Below, piece by piece: positions 38,243-48,093 of a stretch of 64,000 nucleotides of DNA. The stretch comes from Candidatus Haliotispira prima (lineage in GTDB: Bacteria > Spirochaetota > Spirochaetia > SP-2023), in contig CP123443.1 of assembly GCA_029867005.1 (NCBI GenBank), positions 2,542,001-2,606,000 of the forward strand, written 5' to 3'. Made by a program: the position numbers and the translations under genes. The stretch's first letter is position 1, and each line of letters opens with the position of its first letter. The notes beneath the pieces are model-generated. The model was not told the DNA's origin. It did no database searches and worked only from the letters and a program-made list of their open reading frames with translations.

Positions 38243-39277
38243 ATGAAATATCAAAAAATACTATTGACCAGCATGAAGAAAAACAGTAGAATATCCAATA
38301 TCCAATATCCAATATCCAATATCCAATATCACACTACTTTAGAAAACAAGTATCTATTCCATTTTTTATCACACGGCTCTAATCCTCTTTATTCATTTTT
38401 ATTTCGTCTTTTACCACTACTTTTTCTGTCCGTTTTTGGTGTAAGCTTACTTGGCTGTGCCCCGCTGCCCGATACCGATAAAGACCCGGCCCCGGTAAAC
38501 CCGGTAATTTCTTTTTCCTCCGCCGCTGTGGCTTCTTCCCTGCAACTAGAAATAAGCAGCAATATTGAACTGGCAAACATAGGGGCGGTTGTTCGCTTAG
38601 CTACAGAGGCGGCCCCCACCAAGACGGAAGCGGAAGCCAGTGCGGGGCATGTAAGCATAAGCATACCGGCGGGTGTCTCAAGAAAAATCAGTATTAGCCA
38701 ACACTACGGCAGCGTCTTTACCGATGGGCTTACTCTTGCGGATGTATTGGCCCCCAATACGGCTTACAAACTCTATCTTTATTTCCCCGCAGACCGTATT
38801 ACCACAACGGCGGAGATTACAGGGCTAAACGTCACCGATGACATGGCCGCAGTGCCTTTCTCTACGGCTGCATTACCTGCTGAGGGTGATGCGGAATGGT
38901 TTGGTGGTATCTTATTTGCCGACAAATGCGTGGCAAGCTTAGATGCCTTATATTTTATGCAAGAACAAAGAGGTGTGGTCGTGTGCTACTCTTATATAAA
39001 CTATGTACCTCTCATACATGAAATTGCATATGAAAGAGATGATGGTATATTTAATAATATAGGCACTTATGCTGCAAACATGGTGGTTCCCGCTATCGAT
39101 TTTTATTTTGCATACGGATCAATTGCCGGGTATACATCCAGCTCAGCAATCCATTATTACTATTGGATTGCGACAGATAAAGAAAGAACAAAAATTATAA
39201 AAAATACAGTCAAAAATACAGTTACGAATAATAAGGGTCGGGACAAAAGATTTCTTTTCCCCGTGACCCGCCATTAG
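38243..39277 (+). CDS. L1: phase-variable lipoprotein, family A, in frame (ON)
   Basis: The only one of 15 related genes in which the leader ATG is in frame with the lipoprotein. The 344-residue reading runs MKYQKILLTS..., then the heptad-encoded ISNIQYP repeats (about residues 17-36), a polar stretch, a hydrophobic segment (about 57-75) and the lipobox VSLLGC (Cys79) followed by APLPDTD. The body has the family A motifs NIELANIGAVVRLATEAAP, ISISQHYGSVFTDGLTLADV and LAPNTAYKLYLYF, and ends FPVTRH. Likely exported and lipid-anchored. GGAGG lies 8 bases before the ATG (38243); an in-frame TTG at 38228 overlaps that site and is rejected. Function unknown; the first gene downstream of the division operon, which reads away from it. 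Confidence 0.88.
   Translation: MKYQKILLTSMKKNSRISNIQYPISNIQYHTTLENKYLFHFLSHGSNPLYSFLFRLLPLLFLSVFGVSLLGCAPLPDTDKDPAPVNPVISFSSAAVASSLQLEISSNIELANIGAVVRLATEAAPTKTEAEASAGHVSISIPAGVSRKISISQHYGSVFTDGLTLADVLAPNTAYKLYLYFPADRITTTAEITGLNVTDDMAAVPFSTAALPAEGDAEWFGGILFADKCVASLDALYFMQEQRGVVVCYSYINYVPLIHEIAYERDDGIFNNIGTYAANMVVPAIDFYFAYGSIAGYTSSSAIHYYYWIATDKERTKIIKNTVKNTVTNNKGRDKRFLFPVTRH
38290..38330 (+). repeat. AATATCC heptamer tract of L1 (6 AATATC cores)
   Basis: 41 nt, starting 47 bp after the leader ATG. With six cores the ATG and lipobox share a frame (ON). Three units encode ISNIQYP. Confidence 0.97.
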
Positions 39278-39385
39278 GTGCGGCCATTCGCTTCGCTACC
39301 GAAGCGGCCCCTCCACTGCGCAAGGTTCGACAAGCTGACCTGTCCCTTGATCTAGTGGACCCAAATAATTTCTGCCGTTGTGATT

Positions 39386-39403
39386 CCCCTCCCCGGGAGG
39401 GGG
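39386..39403. repeat. Intergenic GC hairpin element upstream of L2
   Basis: CCCCTCCCCGGGAGGGGG followed by AGGGGTGGTCTGGGCGTGGTG; second copy of the element. Confidence 0.8.
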
Positions 39404-39430
39404 AGGGGTGGTCTGGGCGTGGTGCCCCCC

Positions 39431-39459
39431 TTGCTCAATATCCAAAACGAATATACAAT
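39431..39459 (+). promoter_or_regulatory. Promoter of L2
   Basis: TTGCTC, 17-bp spacer with one AATATCC, TACAAT. Confidence 0.72.
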
Positions 39460-39492
39460 AGTCAAAGACTACGCTATTCGGAGGATTTCCCC

Positions 39493-40517
39493 ATGAAACA
39501 TCAAAAAAAACTATTGACCGGCATGCCGGTAACCAGTAGAATATCCAATATCCAATATCCAATATCCAATATCACACTACTTTAGAAAACAAGCAGTTAT
39601 TCCATTTTCTATCACACTGTTCCAGTCCTTTTTATTCATTTCTATTTTGTCTTTTACCTATCCTTTTTTTGTCCGTTCTTGGTGTAATTTTACTGGGCTG
39701 TGCCCCACTCCCGGACACCGATAAAGACCCGGCCCCTCCCGTAAACCCAATCATTTCTTTTTCCTCCGCCGCTGTGGCCTCTTCCCTGCAATTGGAGATC
39801 AGCAGCAATATAGAAATCACCAAGATCGGGGCGGTTGTTCGCTTAGCTACCGAAGCGGCACCGACTAAGGCAGAAGCAGAAGCCAGTCCGGGTTATGTAA
39901 GTCTCAGCATACCCGCCGATGCTACACGAAAATTTAGCATCAGCCAGCACTACACCACGAATTTTACCGATGGCCTTACCATTACGGATGTGCTTACCCC
40001 CAATACGGCTTACAAACTCTATCTTTATTTTCCCACAGGCCGTATTACGACAACGGCGGAGCTTACGGGGTTAAGCATCACCAATGACAGGGCCGTAGTT
40101 CCTTTCACTACCGGCATACTGCCTGCCAAGGGTGATGCCAAATGGCTGAACAGTAATGGCAGCAAATGTGTCGAAAGCTTAGACAGCTTATATTTTATGC
40201 AGGAACAAACAGGTGTGGTAATCTGCTATTACTATACAAACCATACGCCTCTCATCTCTGTATTCTCCGCTCAGGATAGTGTTGATACGAGTACGCTTCA
40301 TAATATAGGCCGGTATAATAGTGGTATAGCGACTGCCGCTGCCGCTTTTCATTTTGGATACGGGTCAATCTCCGGCTATACATCCAACGCAAGCAACCGT
40401 TATACCTATTGGATTGGTGCAGATAAAGTGACATCCCTACAAACCGTTATACGACTCGCTATTACGGACGGCATTGGGCGAACAACATCGCTCATTATTC
40501 CTGTGACCCGCTATTAG
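39493..40517 (+). CDS. L2: phase-variable lipoprotein, family A, out of frame (OFF)
   Basis: Leader ATG at 39493 reads MKHQKKLLTG... and stops at the TAG in ACTTTAG about 90 bp later. One more heptamer unit would give a 343-residue lipoprotein: hydrophobic segment, lipobox VILLGC, APLPDTD, then a family A body very close to L3 (NIEITKIGAVVRLATEAAP, LTPNTAYKLYLYF, IPVTRY). The body frame is open from the tract to the stop with no ATG after the tract; its first start-like codon is a TTG directly before the lipobox without a ribosome binding site. The gene is therefore intact but silent in this sequence. Confidence 0.85.
39540..39573 (+). repeat. AATATCC heptamer tract of L2 (5 cores, OFF)
   Basis: 34 nt, 47 bp after the ATG. 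Six cores (or three) would restore the frame. Confidence 0.97.
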
Positions 40518-40573
40518 GTATCCTCTATTTGGAGCCTCTATGGCCCCTCATTGGCCTTCTTGTCAATGCCCCC

Positions 40574-40602
40574 TTGCCAAATATCCTAAACGAATATACA
40601 AT
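40574..40602 (+). promoter_or_regulatory. Promoter of L3
   Basis: TTGCCA, 17-bp spacer with AATATCC, TACAAT; then GGAGG before the ATG at 40637. Confidence 0.78.
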
Positions 40603-40636
40603 AGGCCAAAATTACACAATCTTGGAGGGTTTCCCT

Positions 40637-41658
40637 ATGACACATCAAAAAAGACTGTTGACCGGCACGCCGGTAAACAGTACAATATCCAATATCCAAT
40701 ATCCAATATCCAATATCACACTACTTTAGAAAACAAGCAGTTATTCCATTTTCTATCACACTGTTCCAGTCCTTTTTATTCATTTCTATTTCGTCTTTTA
40801 CCTATCCTTTTTTTGTCCATTCTTGGTGTAATCTTACTCGGCTGTGTCCCACTCCCGGACACCGACGACCCGCCTGCGGCTGCCAAACCAATCATTTCTT
40901 TTTCCTCTGCCGCTGTGGCCTCTTCTTTGCAATTGGAGATCAGCAGCAATGTCGAACTCGCAAACATAGCGGCGGTTGTTCGCTTAGCTACCGAAGCGGC
41001 ACCGACTAAGGCAGAAGCAGAAGCCAGTCCGGGTTATGTAAGTCTCACCATACCTCCCGATGCTACACGAAAATTTAGCATCAGCCAACACTACACCACG
41101 AATTTTACCGATGGCCTTACCATTGCCGATGTGCTTACCCCCAATACGGCTTACAAACTCTATCTTTATTTTCCCACAGGCCGTATTACGACAACGGCGG
41201 AGCTTACGGGGTTAAGCATCACCAATGACAGAGCCGTAGTCCCTTTCACTACCGCCATATTACCTGCGGAGGGTGATGCCAAATGGCTAAACAGTAATGG
41301 CAGCAAATGTGTGGAAAGCTTAGACAGCTTATATTTTATGCAGGAACAAACAGGTGTGGTAATCTGCTATTACTATACAAACCATACGCCTCTCATCTCT
41401 GTATTCTCCGCTCAGGATAGTGTTGATACGAGTACGCTTCATAATATAGGCCGGTATGATGGCGGTATGGCGGCTGCGGCTGCCGCTTTTCATTTTGGAT
41501 ACGGATCAATCTCCGGCTATACATCCAACGCAAGCAACCGTTATACCTATTGGATTGGTGCAGATAAAGTGACATCCCTACAAACCGTTATACGACTCGC
41601 TATTACGGACGGCATTGGGCGAACAACATCGCTCAGTATTCCTGTGACCCGCTATTAG
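40637..41658 (+). CDS. L3: phase-variable lipoprotein, family A, OFF
   Basis: Leader MTHQKRLLTGTPVNST, then SNIQYP repeats and a stop giving a 30-residue peptide. One extra unit would join it to a 342-residue lipoprotein with lipobox VILLGC and VPLPDTDDPP, and a family A body nearly the same as L2 (AVVRLATEAAP, SISQHYTTNFTDGLTIADV, IPVTRY). An in-frame ATG also exists at 40540, upstream of the promoter, without ribosome binding site; it is judged accidental. The intergenic stretch before it and the leader are almost identical to those of L4, which points to a recent duplication. Confidence 0.85.
40684..40717 (+). repeat. AATATCC heptamer tract of L3 (5 cores, OFF)
   Basis: 34 nt, 47 bp after the ATG. 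Confidence 0.97.
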
Positions 41659-41714
41659 GTATCCTCTATTTGGGGCCTCTATGGCCCCTCATTGGCCTTC
41701 TTGTCAATGCCCCC

Positions 41715-41743
41715 TTGCCAAATATCCTAAACGAATATACAAT
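41715..41743 (+). promoter_or_regulatory. Promoter of L4
   Basis: TTGCCA, 17-bp spacer with AATATCC, TACAAT; same as L3. Confidence 0.78.
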
Positions 41744-41777
41744 AGGCCAAAATTACACAATCTTGGAGGGTTTCCCT

Positions 41778-42805
41778 ATGACACATCAAAAAAGACTGTT
41801 GACCGGCACGCCGGTAAACAGTACAATATCCAATATCCAATATCCAATATCCAATATCACACTACTTTAGAAAGCAAGCAGTTATTCCATTTTCTATCAC
41901 ACCCTTTTAATCCTCTTTATTCATTTCTACTATGTATTTTACCTATCCTTTTTCTGTCCGTTTTTGGTGTAAGCTTACTTGGCTGTGCCCCACTCCCGGA
42001 TGACAACAATGACCCGCCCGCAAAATCGACCGTTTCCCTTTCCACCAGTGCTGTGGTCTCTTCCGTACAATTGGAAATGAGCAGTACTTTAGCACTCGCC
42101 AACATAGGGGCCGTTGTTCGCTTAGCGACGGAAGCGGCTCCCACTAAAGCCGAGGCTGAAGCCAATGCCGGCTATGTCAGCCTTAACATTACGACAAACA
42201 GCACTCGCAAATTCAGCATCAGCCAACACTATGGCAGTAATTTTGGGGATGGTGGCCTTACTCTGGCCGATGTATTGGCCCCCGAGACTCAATACAAACT
42301 GTATCTGTTCTTTGAAGCCAACACGGTTAATCCGATTGAAGGGACAACTCTTACGGATGATGTCCCAACCCTTTCATTCACCACTGTGGCCCTGCCCCTC
42401 CCGGGGGATACCGTGTGGGATGACGCATGGACAAACGGGCAGTTTGTCGGAGGGCCTGCCGATTGGGCCTACAGTGAAAACCAAAAAGGTGTTTTTGTAG
42501 CTTATACAAAAGTTAATACTTCTCTTGCCAGTTTTACACTAACCAGTCGCACAATAGATAATGCAACGTTACGAACCTTGGGAACCTCTTCGTTGGGTTT
42601 AGTTGCTGCCGGTACAGGGCTTCTTTTCGGGTTCTCTAAGTTAGGCAGTAGCTACCCCGGCTACCCCGATGCAGATAACTACCACTATATAATAAGTACC
42701 GGTGATACAACAAAAGTATCCGGAAAAACTATTCAAGGAGAGATTTTCAATGGTTCCACAACATTTAAACTCCGGGTACCTCTCACCCGTTATGGCAGCC
42801 CGTAG
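41778..42805 (+). CDS. L4: phase-variable lipoprotein, family A (second subtype), OFF
   Basis: Promoter, leader and tract match L3 almost base for base, but the body is a different subtype: VSLLGC, APLPDDNNDPP, STLALANIGAVVRLATEAAP, LAPETQYKLYLFFE, and a C terminus VPLTRYGSP shared with L12. With one more unit it would be 344 residues. The switch from L3-like 5' end to an L12-like body is a sign of recombination. Leader translation as read stops after 30 residues. Confidence 0.85.
41825..41858 (+). repeat. AATATCC heptamer tract of L4 (5 cores, OFF)
   Basis: 34 nt, 47 bp after the ATG. Confidence 0.97.
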
Positions 42806-42911
42806 TTGTATTCTTCTTAGCCATTCCTCTAAGCTGAGTCTCTTTTAGTTGCAGAAACCACGAAAAACACGAAAAGTCTAATAGACGGAAATAATTGCTA
42901 CTGTTGTAGCT

Positions 42912-42928
42912 CCCCTCCAATGGAGGGG
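42912..42928. repeat. Intergenic GC hairpin element upstream of L5
   Basis: CCCCTCC, AAT, GGAGGGG; a second, imperfect copy follows at about 42944-42960. Confidence 0.8.
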
Positions 42929-42984
42929 CCGGGGGTGGTAATTCCCCTCCCGAGGAGGAGACAGGGGTGGTGATCTAAGCCCCC

Positions 42985-43013
42985 TTGTCAAATATCCTGA
43001 ACGAATATACAAT
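42985..43013 (+). promoter_or_regulatory. Promoter of L5
   Basis: TTGTCA, 17-bp spacer with AATATCC, TACAAT. Confidence 0.76.
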
Positions 43014-43047
43014 AGGCTAAAATCAGACTATTTCGAGGAGTTCTTTC

Positions 43048-44066
43048 ATGATACATCAAAAAAGACTATTGACCGGCAAGTCGGCAAACGGTACAATATC
43101 CAATATCCAATATCCAATATCCAATATCACACTACTTTAGAAAACAAGCAGTTATTCCATCTTATATCACACCCTTTTAATCCTCTTTATTCATTTTTCT
43201 TCCGTCTTTTACCTATCCTTTTTCTGTCCGTTTTTGGTGCAATTTTACTCGGTTGTGCCCCGCTGTCGGACACTGATACCCCTCCCTCCACTCCCAAACC
43301 GGATATTTCTTTTTCCGTCACCCCCGTAGCTTCCTCTGTGCAATTGGAGGTGAGCAGCGACCTCACTGTCAAGGATGTGGGGGCCGTTATTCGTCCGGCT
43401 ACCGAAGCTGTTCCGACCCAAACCGGGGCTCAAGCCGGCAAGGGTTATGTCAAACTGAGCATAAATGCGGACAGTACGCGTAAATTCAGTATCAGCCAAC
43501 ACTATGACAGTGATTTTGAGGACGGTGGCTTTACTCTCGCCGATGTACTGGCCCCCAATACGAATTACAAACTGTATCTGTTTACGCCCTCAACTATTGA
43601 TTTGGGGCAAACCAAAATTAAAGGCGGGGAGATTCAGGGAGACAGCATTGAGATTCCCTTTACTACAGCAAGTCTGCCCGCTGTGGGGGATGCGGTATGG
43701 AGCGGAGCGTTAGGAACTACAGCAGATGTTATCAATCTAAAAGAATACCATTTTATGCAGGCACAAACGGGCGTAATTGTCACTTACTTTCAGATAGCCA
43801 AGCCGACTTTTCTCCAGGAATTTTCCAGTCGAAAGTCCGAGGATACTCCTATCTACGAAACTAGGGCTAGCTATACTCCTTCCGGTGGGGCATTCCCCCG
43901 TACCAATATCTACTATAATTACGGAGGAATTACGGGATATACATTTGATTATTTCTATTTTATCGCTTCAGAGAAACTGCCTATTCTAAAAATAGGGTTC
44001 CAATCTACCCATACTGATAGGGACGGAGACTCAACTAGTTTTGTGGTTCCTATATCCCGCTATTAG
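43048..44066 (+). CDS. L5: phase-variable lipoprotein, diverged family A, OFF
   Basis: Leader MIHQKRLLTGKSANGT, OFF with the same early stop. In frame (one unit more) it would be 341 residues: ...FRLLPILFLSVFGAILLGC, APLSDTD, then a diverged family A body (DLTVKDVGAVIRPATEAVP, FSISQHYDSDFEDGGFTLADVL, LAPNTNYKLYLF) and VVPISRY at the end. The region between tract and lipobox is open. A strong hairpin follows the stop. Confidence 0.83.
43095..43128 (+). repeat. AATATCC heptamer tract of L5 (5 cores, OFF)
   Basis: 34 nt, 47 bp after the ATG. Confidence 0.97.
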
Positions 44067-44154
44067 TAGAGTTTTATTGAGGGGTATAATCTTCCAATAA
44101 GGAAATTGCGAAAGATCAGGGCCTTGGTATTGTTTGGAATGGTGACAGGAAAGG

Positions 44155-44190
44155 CCACTCTATTTATTTTATTGCAAATAAATAGAGTGG
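44155..44190. terminator. Bidirectional terminator between L5 and the nuclease-like gene
   Basis: Perfect 15-bp stem (44155-44169 against 44176-44190), 6-base loop, A/T-rich distal arms. It lies between convergent genes, so it could serve both. Confidence 0.82.
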
Positions 44191-44202
44191 TTTACAATGA
44201 GC

Positions 44203-45129
44203 CTAAAAAATCCGGACCTTATCAGAGAGCAATTCGACATGATTCCCCTCCTGGCCCAGCAGGTAAATGCCCGCCTCAGTGGCCTTCGCAACCAGCTTTT
44301 CATAATAGCGGTCCCGGGTCGTTGTCGCCAAACCCAGGTATATATTGTGTTTCGCATGATCCGGGTGGCTGTTACGAAAAGTATCCACTTTTTTCAACAA
44401 ATTCTTGATATCAGAAGACTTAGCCTTGTATTTGACCTCAATAATCGCGACCGAATCATGGTTAAAAAGCAGGATATCGTACTCGGTGTTACCATCGTCG
44501 TCCCAAACGTTGCGCACGACCCTGTTGTAGAGAGTCCCGCCAAGCATTGGGTTTGCCTTCAGACTGCTCCAAAACAGCTCCTCGGCAAAATCACCCGTGT
44601 TAATGCCAATATGGCCCAATTGTTTGGCAACATCGTCAACCCTGCGTCCCATTTCCCGAATCTGTAAGCCTGTCTCTGTCTGAAATTTCTGAAGTTTCTG
44701 AAACTCCAAATCCGACTTAGCCTGAGATTCTCGCATTTGTAAGCTTGTCTCGGCCTGAGACTCCCGGATCTGCAAGCTTGTCTCGGCCTGAGACTCCCGG
44801 ATCTGCAAGCTTGTCTCGGCCTGAAATTCCCGGATCTGTAAGCTTGTCTCGGCCTGAAATTCGCGAAGTTTCTGAGACTCCAAATCAGCCTTGGCCTGAG
44901 ATTCTCGGGCCAGTAATTCCGTCTCTGCCCGTAATTCGCGAAGTTTCTGAGACTCCAAATCGGCCTTAGCCTGAGACTCTCGGGCCAGTAATTCCGTCTC
45001 CGCCCGTAATTCGCGAAGTTTCTGAGACTCCAGATCCGCCTTGGCCTGAGATTTAGCCTGAGATTCCCGAAGTTCTGTCATGCCCTGAAACATGCCCTGC
45101 ATCATTTTGTCAAACTGGGTATTATCCAT
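44203..45129 (-). CDS. Coiled-coil protein with C-terminal PD-(D/E)XK nuclease-like domain
   Basis: 308 residues. After a short N terminus (MDNTQFDKMMQGM) comes a long coiled coil built from near-identical repeats: two copies of a 25-residue unit (AKADLESQKLRELRAETEL...) plus a diverged third and an 11-residue unit AETSLQIRESQ. The C-terminal domain has GDFAEELFW, NTEYDILLFN and AIIEVKYKAKSSDI, the E/D...EVK layout of restriction-endonuclease-like folds found in DUF3782-type proteins. AGAGG is 5 bases before the ATG. Probably a DNA-acting or mobile-associated protein; no partner gene visible. It reads against the array. Confidence 0.75.
   Translation of the reverse strand: MDNTQFDKMMQGMFQGMTELRESQAKSQAKADLESQKLRELRAETELLARESQAKADLESQKLRELRAETELLARESQAKADLESQKLREFQAETSLQIREFQAETSLQIRESQAETSLQIRESQAETSLQMRESQAKSDLEFQKLQKFQTETGLQIREMGRRVDDVAKQLGHIGINTGDFAEELFWSSLKANPMLGGTLYNRVVRNVWDDDGNTEYDILLFNHDSVAIIEVKYKAKSSDIKNLLKKVDTFRNSHPDHAKHNIYLGLATTTRDRYYEKLVAKATEAGIYLLGQEGNHVELLSDKVRIF
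44720..45062 (-). repeat. Tandem 33-bp and 75-bp coding repeats
   Basis: In-frame minisatellite inside the coiled-coil gene; units differ by a few bases. All unit lengths are multiples of three, so copy changes would alter coiled-coil length without frame loss. Confidence 0.9.
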
Positions 45130-45775
45130 AACGCCTCTCATTATAGTCCGTTTTTGTTTTTGGGGCCAGACCATGCAAAAAAATGGGGGAAGAACAGAGT
45201 CCCTCCAACCTTTCTTTTTACACGTCTGCCTGAACAAATATATAATAGGCCAAAATTTTACAATTTTGGCAGAATTTCCTTATAAAATATCAAAATAGAC
45301 TGCTAACGGCTAACCGAAAATTTGTGTACATGGATTGATGTACCTAAAAAATAAAAAGAATGTGCGGAAAAAGTTCGGTTAGAAACACAGAGAGAAGTGG
45401 TTGGTGAACTTAAGTTTGAAAACTTTTACGAGCAACCGGTTTGTCTCTTGCCAACAAGTTCACAGAAAAACAGAGGGGAGGCCGAGATGATCTGTAAATT
45501 ACTAAAAAGTGGAACCGATCGCTATACGATTATGAGCACTCCGGAAGGATCTTTCACGCGTTTATAGTAGTCCCCAATAATCCTCACTGTTCAGAGAACC
45601 ACGAAAGACAAGAAACACGCAAAAAGTCTAATAGATGCAACTAATCCTCATTCCCCTCCTTCGGAGGTGCCAGCGGTGGTCTAGGGGTAGTCTAGGCGTG
45701 GTGGCCCCCCCTTGCTAAATTCCCTAAACGAATATATAATATCCTAAAATTACACTATTACGGAGGCATTTCCCC
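45130..45775. other. Intergenic region with a decayed L-type leader (about 45218-45310)
   Basis: At 45218-45310 lies a promoter and leader resembling the L units (TTACAC, 17 bp, TATAAT, then GGCCAAAATTTTACAATTTT and ATATCAAAATAGACTG), but the ATG has become ATA and the heptamers are missing. The rest (45311-45650) shows no gene. Before L6 a degraded hairpin element (about 45653-45670) is present. Confidence 0.65.
45712..45740 (+). promoter_or_regulatory. Promoter of L6
   Basis: TTGCTA, 17-bp spacer, perfect TATAAT. Confidence 0.8.
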
Positions 45776-46812
45776 ATGACACATCAACAAATACTATTGA
45801 CCGGTGAGCCGGCAAACAGTATAATATCCAATATCCAATATCCAATATCCAATATCACACTACTTTAGAAAACAAGCAGTTATTCCATTTTCTATCACAC
45901 GGTTCTAATTCTCTTTATTCATTTCTACTTCGTCTTTTACCTATCCTTTTTCTGTCCGTCCTTGGTGTAATTTTATTCGGCTGTGCCCCGCTGCCCGACA
46001 CGGATACCCCGCCTGCGGCTGAGCCACCGGCCCCGGTAAACCCAATCATTTCTTTTTCCTCGGTCGCTGTGGCCTCTTCTCTGCAATTGGAAATAAGCAG
46101 CAATATCGAACTCGCCAGTATAGGGGCGGTTGTTCGCTTAGCTACAGAGGCGGCCCCCACCAAGGCGGAAGCGCAGGCCAGTGCGGGGCATGTAAGCGTA
46201 AGCATACCGGCGGGTGTCGCAAGAAAAATCAGCATCAGCCAACACTACGGCAGTGACTTTACCAACGGGCTTACTCTTGCCGATGTGCTCATCCCCAACA
46301 CGGCTTACAAACTCTATCTTTATTTCCCCGCAGGCCGTATTACCACAACGGCGGAGATTACGGGGCTAAACGTCACCGATGATATGGCCGTAGTGTCTTT
46401 TTCTACCGCTGTACTGCCCGCTGAGGGTGATGCCAAATGGCTTAGCAGTAATGGCAGTGCATCTGTGGCAAGCTTAGATAGCTTCTATTTTATGGAGGAA
46501 CAAACAGGTATAGCAGTTTACTATTTCTATACAAACTTTAACCCTTTCATCGTTGTATGGAGTGTGAAACCAAGCGATGATCTGTTCTCGAGCCATAACT
46601 TGGCTACTTATACTTCCGGTGCAGTAAGGCCCGGCAGCAAGTTTCATTTTGCATACGGGTCAATTTCCGGCTATACGTCCGACTCTGCCAACAACTATGT
46701 CTATTGGATAGGCGGAGATAAAACGGAGAGCCTGACAAACCGAATCCAAATCGCGATTACGGATAATAAGGGAAGAAATACCAACCGCACCGTTCCTGTA
46801 ACTCGTTATTAA
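45776..46812 (+). CDS. L6: phase-variable lipoprotein, family A, OFF
   Basis: Leader MTHQQILLTGEPANSI, stop after about 30 residues. With one more unit: 347 residues, lipobox VILFGC, APLPDTDTPPAAEPPAP, and a body closest to L1 (NIELASIGAVVRLATEAAP, GVARKISISQHYGSDFTNGLTLADVL, NTAYKLYLYFPAGRITTTAEI), ending VPVTRY. The stretch from tract to lipobox is open. Its promoter has the best -10 of the set. Confidence 0.85.
45823..45856 (+). repeat. AATATCC heptamer tract of L6 (5 cores, OFF)
   Basis: 34 nt, 47 bp after the ATG. Confidence 0.97.
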
Positions 46813-46853
46813 GTATGTAAAGGCCCTTTACATAACCCTTACGGTGGTCAATT

Positions 46854-46870
46854 CCCCTCCTTCGGAGGGG
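46854..46870. repeat. Intergenic GC hairpin element upstream of L7
   Basis: CCCCTCC, TTC, GGAGGGG, then CAGGGGTGGTCTGGGCGTGG; the most complete copy. Confidence 0.82.
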
Positions 46871-46900
46871 CAGGGGTGGTCTGGGCGTGGTGCCACCCCC

Positions 46901-46929
46901 TTGCCCAATATCCTGAACGAATATACAAT
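46901..46929 (+). promoter_or_regulatory. Promoter of L7
   Basis: TTGCCC, 17-bp spacer with AATATCC, TACAAT. Confidence 0.75.
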
Positions 46930-46962
46930 AGGCCAAAGTCAAACTATTCGGAGGATTTTCCC

Positions 46963-47984
46963 ATGAAACATGAAAGAATACTATTGACCGGCACGCCGGC
47001 AAACAGTATAATATCCAATATCCAATATCCAATATCCAATATCCTACTCAGTTAGAGCAACTACACTTATTTCGTTTTTTATTAACTAGTTACAAGTATT
47101 TTTTCCCATTATTTTTACGTTTTTCCCTTTTCTTTTTTCTGTCTCTTCTCGGTGCAATCTTACTTGGCTGTGCCCCACTGCCGGACACCGGCGACCCGCC
47201 TGCGGCTGCCAAACCAAGCGTTTCTTTTTCCTCTGCCGCTGTGGCCTCTTCTTTGCAATTGGAGATCAGCAGCAATATAGAAATCACCAACATTGTGGCG
47301 GTTGTTCGCTTAGCTACCGAAGCGGCTCCAACTAAAGCAGAAACAGAGGCCAGTGCGGGTCATGTAAGTCTCACCATACCTCCCGATGCTACACGAAAAA
47401 TAAGCATCAGCCAGCACTATACCACGAACTTTGCCGATGGCCTTACCATTACCGATGTGCTTGCCCCCAATACGGCTTACAAACTCTATCTTTATTTCCC
47501 CACAGGCCGTATTACGACAACGGCGGAGCTTACGGGACTAAGCATCACCAATGACATAGCCGTAGTTCCTTTCACTACCGCCATACTGCCTGCGGAGGGT
47601 CATGCCAAATGGCTGAACAGTAATGGCAGCAAATGTGTGGGAAGCTTAGACAACTTATATTTTATGCAGGAACAAACAGGTGTGGTAATGTGCTATTACT
47701 ATACAAACCATGCGCCTCTCATCTCTGTATTCTCGACTCACGATGGTGTTAATACAAGTAAGCTCCATAATATAGGCCGATATGATGGTGGTATGGCGGC
47801 TGCCGCTGCCGCTTTTCATTTTGGATACGGGTCAATCTCCGGCTATACAGCCAACGCAAGCAACCGTTATACCTATTGGATTGGTGCAGATAAAGTGACA
47901 TCCCTACAAGCCGTTATACAAGTCGATCTTACGAACAGCGTTGGACTATCAGTATCGTCCGGTATTCCTGTGACCCGCTATTAG
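46963..47984 (+). CDS. L7: phase-variable lipoprotein, family A, OFF
   Basis: Leader MKHERILLTGTPANSI; out of frame and stopped at TAG after CTACTCAGT. With one more unit: 342 residues, post-tract segment of the L8 type (TQLEQLHLF...), lipobox AILLGC, APLPDTGDPP, body almost identical to L2/L3 (AVVRLATEAAP, NTAYKLYLYFPTGRITTTAEL, IPVTRY). So its 5' part pairs with L8 and its 3' part with L2/L3, again a mosaic. Confidence 0.85.
47010..47044 (+). repeat. AATATCC heptamer tract of L7 (5 cores, OFF)
   Basis: 35 nt (five exact units, then TACTCAG), 47 bp after the ATG; frame equals that of the 34-nt tracts. Confidence 0.97.
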
Positions 47985-48030
47985 GTATCCTCTCTTTGGG
48001 GCCTTGATGGCCCCCCTTGCCAATGGCCCC

Positions 48031-48059
48031 TTGCCAAATATCCTGAACGAATATACAAT
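48031..48059 (+). promoter_or_regulatory. Promoter of L8
   Basis: TTGCCA, 17-bp spacer with AATATCC, TACAAT. A second TTGCCA 15 bp upstream looks like a partial duplication. Confidence 0.76.
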
Positions 48060-48093
48060 AGGCCAAAATTAGACTATTTTGAGGAGTTTTCTC

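Noticed and set aside
40540-41825. In-frame ATGs at 40540 (L3) and 41681 (L4) as true starts that would make these genes ON
   Set aside because: They lie upstream of the promoter, have no ribosome binding site, and would translate promoter and leader in a frame not conserved in other units.
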